In this document: positions 1 to 7,835 of the stretch, one piece after another
Layout: each line of letters opens with the position of its first letter
Position numbering within the stretch: the stretch's first letter is position 1
NCBI GenBank assembly: GCA_021157505.1
Contig: JAGGWI010000077.1
Location: forward strand, 1-11,199
DNA length: 11,199 nt
DNA from: Desulfuromusa sp.
GTDB lineage: Bacteria; Desulfobacterota; Desulfuromonadia; Desulfuromonadales; Geopsychrobacteraceae
Reading direction: 5' to 3'
Translations under genes and position numbers: made by a program
Notes under the pieces: model-generated
What the model was told of the DNA's origin: nothing
What the model saw: the letters and a program-made list of their open reading frames with translations, nothing else
Databases searched by the model: none

Positions 1-2
1 AT

Positions 3-1109
3 CCACAGGAGAAATATCAGGATTTACCGGAGAAACTGGCTGCAGAAGGGTTCCGTTCCATTGAACAATCTGCTGATGAGCTATCAACCGGCTGGGTGCA
101 ACTGGATGACTATGACTGCAGCGATTTCACCTCCCCCGACAGTTGTTGGCGTGATCACTATTTATCCTTCAGTTTGAGGCAGGATCGCCGCCGGATTCCG
201 GCAGCACTGTTGAAACGCGAGGTCGTTAAACTCTGTGAAAAATTTCTGGGCGGGCAACCAACCTTAAGATTTGTCCCCAAGGGAGAAAAAGAGCAGATTC
301 GAGATCAGGCACGCAGTTCGCTTTTAGCTCGCACCCTGCCGACACCCTCTTTTTACGATGTGGTCTGGGATACCGATCGGCAACTGCTGCGTTTTTGCTC
401 CCTGGGCCAGAATACAATTGACAGCTTTCAGGGATTATTTCATCAAACTTTCCCCGGGTTGCGACTCCAATTATTTCATCCGCTTGCGCGGGCGACACAA
501 ATACTTCCAGAACCATTGCAACAAGCACTACAGGGCGCCAATAAAGCCCAGACAAATAATATCCTCGAGCAGGTTGAAGCCAACCGTTGGTTGGGAGTTG
601 ACTTTCTGCTGTGGCTATTCTATCGCACTCTCAATTCAGATTCCCGCTATCAGGTGACAACTTCCGGGCCGCTACTGGAAAAACAACCCTTTACTGCTTT
701 TCTTGACAACCGCCTGGTACTTGTTGGTGGCGGACAGGAAGGGATACAAAAAATTGTTGTGGCCGGACCGCAGGACCACTATCTGGAAGTTCGAGCAGCA
801 CTGCGACAGGGAAAACAAATCGAGGAAGCAACAATTCATCTCCAACAAAACGAAGATGACGCCTGGAAACTGACGTTAAAAGGGGAACGCTTCCAGTTCG
901 GCAGTTACCGCACCCCGATGATCCGGCCAGAAAAGGATCCAAGCGATGATCCTCAGGCTGAAGCAGAAGCGGCCTTTTTTACCAAACTTGCAGCGGTTGA
1001 AGAAGGGGAACAGATGTTTGACAGTCTCCTGAAAACTTTCCTGGTATTGCGCTTAGGCGAACAATGGTCAAAAGAACAGGCAGCGATACTGCACTGGCTG
1101 GAGACATAA
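3..1109 (+). CDS. rdgC: RdgC-like recombination-associated protein (5' end outside window)
   Basis: The reading frame is open from the first complete codon at position 3 to a TAA at 1107-1109, giving 368 visible residues, so the gene is cut by the window edge. A GTG at 96 is in frame but lies inside conserved sequence (a GWV stretch), so it is probably not the start. Recognisable RdgC-style features are the GWV segment, the R-x-D-x-R-x-IPAALLKREV stretch, LPTPSFYDVVWD about 115 residues later, and an F-x-Q-TFPG segment. RdgC proteins of Gammaproteobacteria are about 300 residues, form a ring-shaped DNA-binding dimer and restrain RecA. This protein is longer, with an acidic extension and a C-terminal FLVLRLGEQW segment, and is diverged, so function is transferred by family resemblance only. 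It is separated from the next gene by 67 bases. An alternative is an uncharacterised RdgC-superfamily protein with another DNA-related role. Confidence 0.65.
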   Translation, partial: PQEKYQDLPEKLAAEGFRSIEQSADELSTGWVQLDDYDCSDFTSPDSCWRDHYLSFSLRQDRRRIPAALLKREVVKLCEKFLGGQPTLRFVPKGEKEQIRDQARSSLLARTLPTPSFYDVVWDTDRQLLRFCSLGQNTIDSFQGLFHQTFPGLRLQLFHPLARATQILPEPLQQALQGANKAQTNNILEQVEANRWLGVDFLLWLFYRTLNSDSRYQVTTSGPLLEKQPFTAFLDNRLVLVGGGQEGIQKIVVAGPQDHYLEVRAALRQGKQIEEATIHLQQNEDDAWKLTLKGERFQFGSYRTPMIRPEKDPSDDPQAEAEAAFFTKLAAVEEGEQMFDSLLKTFLVLRLGEQWSKEQAAILHWLET

Positions 1110-1149
1110 AAAAACGAGGCTTAAAATCGGTGCGTAGCTGCCATAAATT

Positions 1150-1158
1150 GGGGACAGC
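1150..1158 (+). repeat. Single GGGGACAGC repeat motif in short intergenic gap
   Basis: The 67-base gap between the RdgC-like gene and the phosphatase contains AAATTGGGGACAGC, flanked by CCATA (1141-1145) and TATGG (1165-1169), which are inverted copies of each other. The GGGACAG core resembles the inverted repeats at the far end of the window (11092-11182). It looks like an isolated or decayed REP-type unit. One short match in a gap of this size could also be chance. Confidence 0.3.
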
Positions 1159-1176
1159 TCTCTCTATGGGAATACT

Positions 1177-3303
1177 ATGAAATTTCGTACCAAACTGCTG
1201 ATTCTATTACTGACGATCACGCTCGTGCCGCTGAGTCTGAGTTTTCTTTCCCAACGCACCTCAATGCTCCATTTTGGCAAGCGACTCGCCAGTGATACCC
1301 ATACCCAGTTGAATAACAGTGCAACAACGCTGCTCCATTCTTTAGTCGATGATTTCGCTAGAATCCTTAATCGGGATAAAGCAATGGGGTTGCTGACCCT
1401 GCAGATTCAAGCTCAAGCAGTTGAATGCAGGTTATCCTCTCCCCCACCCGAGCATCCCAGACCGATCTTTTTTTCTGCCGATTATGCATCTCCACAGAAT
1501 CAGCCCAAAGATCTGATCACGACACAAAAGCACCGCCGCCCGACCAAAGATGGAACCCTGGCTTCAATCCCAGTCTCTTATTCCCAACAAGTTATTTTTC
1601 TAGCCGAAAGAAAAAAACCACAGGAAGTTGCCGACGAACTCAAGCAAATAAGCAGCATGCCTGAAGTTTACAGAAGTTTGCACGAGATTCAACCAGACCT
1701 GTTTCTCTGGCAATATACAGCGCTGGAATCCGGAATTCATTCCAGCTATCCCGGCAAAGGGGGCTACCCGGACTCCTACGATCCCAGACAGCGGCAGTGG
1801 TACAAAGACGCGGTATTCAAAGGGGGAGCAATCCAGCAAATCCTGACAGATTTAACCACCAGAAACCTGATCTTAACCTTGGCAAAACCCATCTATGCTG
1901 GCGATGGACATTTAGCGGGGGTCACGGCTCTGGACATCGACTATCGACAATTCTTCACCGATTGGAGTATCCCGACAGAATGGGCCGATGACGCTGAAAG
2001 TATGATTCTTATTTATCACGAAGACGCACCTGACCCGGGACAACAGCTGGAAGTTCTGCTCCGCAACCGCAGCGAAGATCATGCCTCAGATTGGCGGATA
2101 CCGGTTGAGCATGAGTATCTGGATATAACCGACCCGCAATTGCAGGAACTCCAGCAGGATCTCCTGAACGGAAATTCTGCCGTCAGAAAAATTACTTATC
2201 GGGGGGAGGAATCTCTCTGGGCCTACGGTGCCCGAAACGTAGATGAACCCTTCCCGCTGGTGATTGTCCCCTATCAACAAATTATTGCTCCAGCGGTCAA
2301 TGCCGAAAATTATGTCAATCAACAAATATCCCAAAGTCTCAGAATCAGCGCCGCCCTGACAATTATTGTTGTCGCTGCCGCCATTCTTTTGGCAATCAGC
2401 CGTTCCCGCAAGGTAACCCATCCGATTATGCAACTGTCGACAGCAGCAAAGCAGCTTTCTGATGGGGATTTTGAGACCCGGGTTGATATTCGAACTGGTG
2501 ATGAACTGGAAAATCTCGGTAAGATATTTAATGGAATGGGACGCAGGCTGAAAGAACGGGAGCAGATGAAACACTCTCTGGAGTTAGCGAAAGAGATCCA
2601 ACAACAGCTATTACCAGATTCATCCCCGATTTGTCCCAATTTTGACCTGGCAGCACAAAATCTCTACTGTGATGAAACCGGTGGTGATTATTTTGACTTT
2701 ATCGCGTTGAAAGATTCGGGGCAGCAGCGGCTTGGTCTGGCGGTCGGAGATGTTTCCGGGCACGGCATTGGCTCGGCGCTGGTGATGGCGACCGCTCGCG
2801 GCGCTCTCCACTCTCTGGTTGACCGCTATGAGTCCAATCTCAACGTCCTGGCGAGCGAACTCAACAACCAACTCTGCCGGGGCACCGCCAACGCTGACTT
2901 TATGACCCTGTTTTATGGTGTCCTCAACCCGGAGGAGCGTTCTTTATGTTGGATATCGGCCGGGCATGCACCGATATTTTTCTACCGTGCGGATGGCCAG
3001 GTTAAAGAGCTTGACAGCTCGGGAATTCCACTGGGAATTATAGAAGAAACTCCGTATGAAATGGCTCCAGTTATAAAATTTTCACCCGGTGAAATCCTGC
3101 TGATCGGCACCGATGGGATCTGGGAAACCCGAAATACCGCTGGTGAAATGTTCGGTACCGAGCGGGTCATTGATCTGCTGATTCAGCATGCCGGTGCGAG
3201 TGCCGACAGCATTGCCTCACAACTCCTCACCAAACTGGATATCTTCAGGGGTGAACATTCCCGTGACGATGATATAACCCTGATGGTAGTCAAAGCCCTA
3301 TGA
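1177..3303 (+). CDS. Membrane-bound PP2C/SpoIIE-type serine phosphatase with dCache and HAMP domains
   Basis: A 708-residue receptor-type phosphatase. A transmembrane segment (about residues 7-24) is followed by a large extracytoplasmic region (25-385) with the dCache hallmark YDPRQRQWYKDA at 201-212 and a second small half ending near 365. A second transmembrane segment (388-407) leads into a HAMP domain (about 408-460), a short helical linker with AKEIQQQLLP (471-480), and a PP2C/SpoIIE domain to the end. Metal-site motifs are visible: GGDYFD (502-507), GDVSGHG (524-530), GTDGIWETRN (644-653) and DDDIT (697-701). By family knowledge such RsbU-like enzymes dephosphorylate anti-sigma-factor antagonists in partner-switching pathways. 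No antagonist (STAS) or anti-sigma kinase gene is in view, so the target is unknown. The dCache domain should bind a small extracellular ligand, unidentified. ATG start at 1177 with weak purine-rich GGGAA just upstream. It appears monocistronic or distantly linked to the next operon (213-base gap). Confidence 0.9.
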   Translation: MKFRTKLLILLLTITLVPLSLSFLSQRTSMLHFGKRLASDTHTQLNNSATTLLHSLVDDFARILNRDKAMGLLTLQIQAQAVECRLSSPPPEHPRPIFFSADYASPQNQPKDLITTQKHRRPTKDGTLASIPVSYSQQVIFLAERKKPQEVADELKQISSMPEVYRSLHEIQPDLFLWQYTALESGIHSSYPGKGGYPDSYDPRQRQWYKDAVFKGGAIQQILTDLTTRNLILTLAKPIYAGDGHLAGVTALDIDYRQFFTDWSIPTEWADDAESMILIYHEDAPDPGQQLEVLLRNRSEDHASDWRIPVEHEYLDITDPQLQELQQDLLNGNSAVRKITYRGEESLWAYGARNVDEPFPLVIVPYQQIIAPAVNAENYVNQQISQSLRISAALTIIVVAAAILLAISRSRKVTHPIMQLSTAAKQLSDGDFETRVDIRTGDELENLGKIFNGMGRRLKEREQMKHSLELAKEIQQQLLPDSSPICPNFDLAAQNLYCDETGGDYFDFIALKDSGQQRLGLAVGDVSGHGIGSALVMATARGALHSLVDRYESNLNVLASELNNQLCRGTANADFMTLFYGVLNPEERSLCWISAGHAPIFFYRADGQVKELDSSGIPLGIIEETPYEMAPVIKFSPGEILLIGTDGIWETRNTAGEMFGTERVIDLLIQHAGASADSIASQLLTKLDIFRGEHSRDDDITLMVVKAL

Positions 3304-3330
3304 TCAGCATCCATGCACAGGCACATAAAT

Positions 3331-3372
3331 AAGCTGCAAAAAGCCACAAAAAACCACAAAAAGCAGAGAAAA
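3331..3372. repeat. Phased A-tracts: near-tandem 10-mers, likely curved DNA
   Basis: Three adjacent 10-mers (AAGCTGCAAA, AAGCCACAAA, AAACCACAAA) are followed by AAGCAGAGAA. The result is four A-tracts at about 3338-3342, 3348-3353, 3358-3362 and 3369-3372, spaced one helical turn apart. Phased A-tracts are known to give intrinsic DNA curvature. The block lies in the gap before the PilZ/HD-GYP operon, about 90 bases upstream of the candidate promoter, where a bend could help a regulator or nucleoid protein act. Confidence 0.6.
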
Positions 3373-3431
3373 CCTTGAGTGCATAACCTTTCAAATAACT
3401 TTTGTCCCGCCTAATTAAATTTACCTTTTTT

Positions 3432-3464
3432 TTGATAGCTTTATGAAAAATTTAGTGCTAGATT
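3432..3464 (+). promoter_or_regulatory. Candidate sigma-70 extended -10 promoter for the c-di-GMP operon
   Basis: The AT-rich segment contains TGC-TAGATT (3456-3464), an extended -10-like element, about 50 bases upstream of the chosen start at 3517. A TTGATA at 3432-3437 resembles a -35 box but sits 21 bases away, longer than the usual 16-18, so only the extended -10 is a reasonable signal. It is the best promoter candidate in this gap, yet AT-rich DNA readily produces such matches. Confidence 0.3.
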
Positions 3465-3504
3465 AAAATCGTCTAGTTCCATATTGACCGAAGGGGGAGT
3501 TTGT

Positions 3505-3510
3505 AGGGAG
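3505..3510 (+). promoter_or_regulatory. Ribosome binding site AGGGAG that decides the start at 3517
   Basis: AGGGAG ends six bases before the in-frame GTG at 3517. The longer possible start, TTG at 3484, has no Shine-Dalgarno-like sequence before it, so the GTG is preferred. Confidence 0.65.
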
Positions 3511-3516
3511 AAAAGT

Positions 3517-5508
3517 GTGTCAGAAGTAGAACAGAAAAATATTGCCCGGCTTGGATCAATGCGGCAGAAACAGCTGTTCAATCAAATCAATGCACTCCAT
3601 TATCAAGGTGCCCCCTTGATAATTTGTATGCAGCACAAGAATCATGAATACTGTATATATTTGAAAGCCAACCCGGATCCGGTTTCTGATGAAAGAATAA
3701 CCGCAACCTGGATCAAAGACGAATCTTCCCCGGCAGCCCTCTCTGCATTTAATCTGGTAAAAATCATTCTGAATACCAACCGTGATGCCTATGAATTCAA
3801 GCCCGAAGTCTATCGGATCAGCGATCGAGCCTTAAGTTTTACTCTTCCCGAAACAGCTGTAAAATCTGGCGGCAGAAAACAATTTCGCTTCACCAGTTTT
3901 AAAAAAGAGATCCCGATAACACTCACCCAGAACGCTATCGTTTTCTCCGGTCAGTTATTGGATTACTCAGCAAATGGAATTCTGGTGAATCTTTATAATG
4001 GAGAAAGCCTTTCTTTTGCCTGGCTGAACAATAGCCACCCCGCCATGCTGACCATTCAAGGGGAGAATCATCCAGTCTACACCGGCCAGGTCAGCCTTTC
4101 TCCTCGGGATCATGGACAATATCTGTTAACTCCCAATATGGATGCGACACCACGTTACAATGCCAGAGAATATCGTTCACGGCGGCAGCAACTTGTTCCA
4201 TCCCCGGATCTGATATTTGATCATCCAATCACCGGCAAAAAAGTCCGGTTAAAAATTTCTGACCTGAGCAGTCTTGGATTCTCCGTGATTGAAAAAGCAT
4301 CCAGAGCGTCCTTAATCCCGGGTCTGCTGATCAAAGACGCAATTATTTCGTTTACAAACAATCTCCTCATCCCCTGCATGGCTCAAGTCGTATATTGCGA
4401 ACCTGACGAAAAGGAACCAGGAACGGTGCGGGTTGGCTTTGCAATTTTAGATATCACTATCCAGAGCCATCTACAATTAATTAACTTTGTGCAGCAAGCA
4501 CAGAATTCCAGCACCTATATCAGTAATCAGATAGATCCAGAAGATTTATTTGATTTCTTTTTTGAAACTGGCTTCCTCTATCCCAAAAAATATGCTGAGA
4601 TCGCCAATAAACGTGAAGAAATGATGCAATCCTACCTGGCTCTCTACCAAAAGGGGGTCGATATCAGTCGACATTTTGTCTATCAACACCAGGGACAGAT
4701 TTTTGGTCATTTTTCGGCTCTACACGTCTACCGAAAAACCTGGTTTTGCCAGCATCATGCGGCATTGAACAACCAGAGAGCCGGATTAAAAGTATTGCGT
4801 GCTATTTCAGAATATATAAATGACAGCTACCAGTTGAACCCCATAAACCTTAAATACATCATTGGCTACTACAGGGATGCCAACAAGTTTCCAAAGCGTT
4901 ATTTTGGTGATTATGTCGGTGAGTTAAATGACTATAAAAAGACTGCACTAGATTGTTACTCCTACATCAACGAAGCCAGAAGATTTATGGGTGGACCAGT
5001 AGGATTGGAAAAAGACTGGAGTCTTGAACCGGCAGAAAAAAACGATTTGGAGGAGTTTTGCGGTTATTATAAAAAAACCTCTGAAGGGATGCTTCCGGAG
5101 GCACTTGACTTGCTTCCAGAAGATCTCGGCGATCAGACGATGACAGAAGCATACAAAGCCAATGGGTTGTCCAGACGACGGGAATTACTAGCCTTACGCT
5201 ACCAGAATTCTCCCAAAGCACTCATTGATATACAATCTACAGGTATTGGTCTGAACCTCTCTGAGATTACGAATGCAATTACTGTTTACCTGATCGATCC
5301 CAAGCCTGAGTATTTCGACATGGTTCGTTTTGCTATCTGTGATCAGGCATTAAAACGGGAAAAAGCATCGGACCCGGTCATGGTTTTTCCTAACAGTTTC
5401 CTTAACTCTTGTGACTTCCACGTCGATAAGGAATACACCATGTGGACCCTGAATGTCCCTCAGGGAATGGAATCATACATGGCCTGGATGAACCGGTTCT
5501 GCCGATGA
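3517..5508 (+). CDS. Tandem-PilZ c-di-GMP effector with C-terminal GNAT-like (acyltransferase-like) half
   Basis: A 663-residue protein from GTG 3517. Residues 1-115 resemble the YcgR-type N-terminal (PilZN) domain. PilZ domain 1 (about 118-205) has R120-x3-R124 and D149-x-S151-x2-G154. PilZ domain 2 (about 210-330) has R213-x3-R217 and D249-x-S251-x2-G254. Both therefore carry the residues used by PilZ domains to bind c-di-GMP. The remaining half has no clear family name. Residues 340-480 (GHFSALHVYR, HHAALNNQRAGLKVL, YRDANKFPKRYFGDY) and 510-663 (RRELLALRYQ, GIGLNLSEITN, FHVDKEYTMWTLNV) read like two degenerate acyl-CoA N-acyltransferase (GNAT) folds in tandem. That call is pattern-based and tentative. 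No signal peptide or membrane segment is seen, so it is probably cytoplasmic. Its TGA overlaps the ATG of the HD-GYP gene as ATGA, showing translational coupling. Alternative: a purely regulatory c-di-GMP receptor with a catalytically dead C-terminus. Confidence 0.75.
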   Translation: MSEVEQKNIARLGSMRQKQLFNQINALHYQGAPLIICMQHKNHEYCIYLKANPDPVSDERITATWIKDESSPAALSAFNLVKIILNTNRDAYEFKPEVYRISDRALSFTLPETAVKSGGRKQFRFTSFKKEIPITLTQNAIVFSGQLLDYSANGILVNLYNGESLSFAWLNNSHPAMLTIQGENHPVYTGQVSLSPRDHGQYLLTPNMDATPRYNAREYRSRRQQLVPSPDLIFDHPITGKKVRLKISDLSSLGFSVIEKASRASLIPGLLIKDAIISFTNNLLIPCMAQVVYCEPDEKEPGTVRVGFAILDITIQSHLQLINFVQQAQNSSTYISNQIDPEDLFDFFFETGFLYPKKYAEIANKREEMMQSYLALYQKGVDISRHFVYQHQGQIFGHFSALHVYRKTWFCQHHAALNNQRAGLKVLRAISEYINDSYQLNPINLKYIIGYYRDANKFPKRYFGDYVGELNDYKKTALDCYSYINEARRFMGGPVGLEKDWSLEPAEKNDLEEFCGYYKKTSEGMLPEALDLLPEDLGDQTMTEAYKANGLSRRRELLALRYQNSPKALIDIQSTGIGLNLSEITNAITVYLIDPKPEYFDMVRFAICDQALKREKASDPVMVFPNSFLNSCDFHVDKEYTMWTLNVPQGMESYMAWMNRFCR

Positions 5509-7835
5509 ATAGTGACTCTAAACTATATAGTTCACGTGTGCTCACGATATACATAAAACTGCTCCAATCAAAATATCCGGATGTAAATGTCGGTGCGATT
5601 TTAGCTTATGCAGAGATAGAAGTGTATGAAGTGAACGACGAAAGTTGCTGGTTTTCGCAAACCCAAGTCAATCGTTTTCATGAAAAAACCGTTCAATTGA
5701 CCGGCAACGATAATATCGCCAGAGAAGCCGGCAGGCTGGCAGCTGCCCCCGAAACTATTGGTGCCCTGCGACAGTACACCTTTGGCCTGGTGGGGCCTTC
5801 TTTCGCCTTTCAACTTATTAGCCGTTTGAGCAAACGGCTCACACGCTCGACTCGTTTTCATTCCCGGGTCATAAAACATAATCAGGTAGAAATAACCGTA
5901 GAGATGCTGGAGGGGGTAGAGGAACAACCTTTTCAGTGCGAAAATCGTATGGGCTTTTTTGAAGCCATTGTCGATGGATTTCATCTTGGCTTGCCCAAAA
6001 TAGAACAGACAGAATGCCTCTTTGAGGGTGGAAGCTGTTGCCGCTATATCATCACCTGGAAGCGGAAACTCTCCAACATTCTCAGCTCTGTTCGCACTGC
6101 TTTTTTGGCTCTTCTAGTGCTGTCTGTGTTACCGGGACTATTTGTTTTACCTTTCCAGGCCTTTCTGTATAGTTTTGTTTCAGTCTCATTCCTGTGCCTG
6201 GGAGCCTCGTTGGCCACAGAAATTCAGTGGCGCAAAGAAATAACGCGATCAAGGGATGTTTTGTGGGACAGTTCCGAACGCCTGACTGAATCGATTGACA
6301 CAAACTCACGAAATATCCAGCTGATTCAGGAAATTGGTCAAGCTCTGGTAAACAAAAAATCTGTTGATGGGGTTTTAACCACCATCACGCAAGTGATGGA
6401 GTCAAAGCTTGATTTTGATTGCGGCGTGATCCTGCTTGTCAATCAGGACAGAACCCGCCTTGAAATTCGTAGTTCATTCGGCTACTCCCCCGAGGAGTAC
6501 AGCAAGTTATTGTCGACATCGTTCAGTCTCAATAAACCCGGCAGTCAGGGACCATTCGTTCAGGCATTCCATCAGCAGGAAGACTTCATTATCAATAATA
6601 CGGAAGAGATCGAGGAAAAATTATCCGCCAGGTCACGCAAGCTGGTTAAAGATCTTGGCGTCCACTCATTCGTGTGCTGCCCGATTGTTGTTGAAGGGAC
6701 ATCTTTAGGGGTCATTGCTGCGACCAATCAGGCAACAAAACAGTCATTAGTTCGAAGGGATGTAAATTTACTCCAAGGCATTGCCCCGTCTATCGGTGTG
6801 ACCATACAAAATGCCGGTTTGATTGAAGAATTACATTCGTCATTCGAAAAGACCCTGAAGGTTCTTGCCGATTCTATCGATGCCAGAGACTATCTCACCG
6901 CTGGTCACAGTGAAGTGGTCACTGAATATGCAGAAGGGATAGCCAGACAGCTGGGGCAACCTGATGAGTATATACAGATGATCAGAATTGCAGGGCTGCT
7001 TCATGATTACGGAAAAATCGCTGTTCCCGACTCGATTCTCAAGAAAAATGGGCGTTTGACCTTGGAAGAAAGGGATATTATCAACACCCATCCGGCGCGA
7101 TCTCAACAAATTCTGAATCAGGTTCCGTTCCGGGGGCTGCAAAAACAAATTCCCCAGATTGCAGGGGCTCATCATGAACGCTGGGATGGTGCAGGCTACC
7201 CTTCAGGTCTCAAGGGAGAGGAGATCCCCTTTGGAGCACGAATTATAGCTGTTGCTGATTTCTTTGAAGCCATCACATCCAAACGCCATTACCGAGAACC
7301 TATGCCCATTGACGTAGCTCTGGGCCTGTTGCATGAATCCTCCGGCACTCATTTTGAACCAAAAATTGTCACTGCTTTTATTGCGTATCTGGAAGCTCGG
7401 GATTTTTCATTGGCAACAGCCAGTTCTCCCAACCGCCCACATGAAATAACTGTCGGCTGTCGCCGCAAATCACCACGAGTACAATACCGTACACAAGTTT
7501 CAGTCCGGCAGAATCAACAGATATTAACGGGTGACATGATTGATGTCGGTAACAAGGGGGCCTATATTGCCAGTTCTAACCCGGTGACAGAGAAAGACTC
7601 CCTGATATTAACTTTTGCCATCCCCGGCAGTGACGAATATATTCAGGTTCCCAGTAAAGTCACCTGGATCAACAGTCAACAATCGCTGGCCAGTTCCAAC
7701 CACCCCGAAGGCTTTGCCGTACATTTTCAGCAAATTCCCGAGCATGCTCAAAGGTTGATGAACCAGTTTATACGCCAACAAATTTCACCGGTTGCAAACA
7801 TAACCGCACCTAAGGAAGCCGCTAGTGCCAGTTAA
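5505..7835 (+). CDS. V4R-like sensor / GAF / HD-GYP / PilZ membrane protein (c-di-GMP phosphodiesterase)
   Basis: The 776-residue protein starts at ATG 5505, whose last two bases begin the TGA of the preceding gene; an in-frame ATG at 5442 lies deep in that gene and is unlikely. Residues 1-185 form a soluble sensor resembling V4R-type domains, ending in the cysteine cluster ECLFEGGSCCRYIITW. Two membrane segments (about 194-213 and 218-239) follow, then a GAF domain (about 266-440) and an HD-GYP domain (about 445-630) with H468, H500-D501 in HDYGK, HHE at 556-558, DGAGYP at 561-566 and D585 in the ADFFEAIT stretch. All expected metal and GYP residues are present, so c-di-GMP hydrolysis is likely. 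The C-terminus (about 645-765) is a PilZ domain with R654-x3-R658 and DVGNKG, where glycine replaces the usual serine of DxSxxG. A PilZ fused behind HD-GYP suggests feedback or product/substrate sensing by the enzyme. The V4R assignment is tentative. Confidence 0.85.
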   Translation: MNSDSKLYSSRVLTIYIKLLQSKYPDVNVGAILAYAEIEVYEVNDESCWFSQTQVNRFHEKTVQLTGNDNIAREAGRLAAAPETIGALRQYTFGLVGPSFAFQLISRLSKRLTRSTRFHSRVIKHNQVEITVEMLEGVEEQPFQCENRMGFFEAIVDGFHLGLPKIEQTECLFEGGSCCRYIITWKRKLSNILSSVRTAFLALLVLSVLPGLFVLPFQAFLYSFVSVSFLCLGASLATEIQWRKEITRSRDVLWDSSERLTESIDTNSRNIQLIQEIGQALVNKKSVDGVLTTITQVMESKLDFDCGVILLVNQDRTRLEIRSSFGYSPEEYSKLLSTSFSLNKPGSQGPFVQAFHQQEDFIINNTEEIEEKLSARSRKLVKDLGVHSFVCCPIVVEGTSLGVIAATNQATKQSLVRRDVNLLQGIAPSIGVTIQNAGLIEELHSSFEKTLKVLADSIDARDYLTAGHSEVVTEYAEGIARQLGQPDEYIQMIRIAGLLHDYGKIAVPDSILKKNGRLTLEERDIINTHPARSQQILNQVPFRGLQKQIPQIAGAHHERWDGAGYPSGLKGEEIPFGARIIAVADFFEAITSKRHYREPMPIDVALGLLHESSGTHFEPKIVTAFIAYLEARDFSLATASSPNRPHEITVGCRRKSPRVQYRTQVSVRQNQQILTGDMIDVGNKGAYIASSNPVTEKDSLILTFAIPGSDEYIQVPSKVTWINSQQSLASSNHPEGFAVHFQQIPEHAQRLMNQFIRQQISPVANITAPKEAASAS
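7812..7818 (+). promoter_or_regulatory. Ribosome binding site AAGGAAG supporting the methyltransferase start at 7825
   Basis: AAGGAAG lies inside the end of the HD-GYP coding sequence, 6-8 bases before GTG 7825. The alternative in-frame ATG at 7861 has no purine-rich sequence before it. The GTG therefore gives an 11-base overlap between the two genes. Confidence 0.6.

Noticed and set aside
2086..2574. 162-residue minus-strand open frame opposite the phosphatase
   Set aside because: It lies wholly opposite the membrane/HAMP coding region and reads as low-similarity antisense sequence without a recognisable domain.
3304..3480. Sigma-54 promoter or rho-independent terminator in the gap before the c-di-GMP operon
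   Set aside because: No GG-N10-GC type element with proper flanks and no GC-rich stem followed by a T-run was found; the T-run at 3425-3433 has no stem before it.
3484..3516. TTG start at 3484 for the tandem-PilZ protein
   Set aside because: No Shine-Dalgarno sequence precedes it, whereas GTG 3517 follows AGGGAG at six bases; the extra 11 residues show no family resemblance.
5442..5504. Longer start at ATG 5442 for the HD-GYP protein
   Set aside because: It would overlap the upstream gene by 67 bases, while ATG 5505 gives the common ATGA coupling and begins the conserved sensor.
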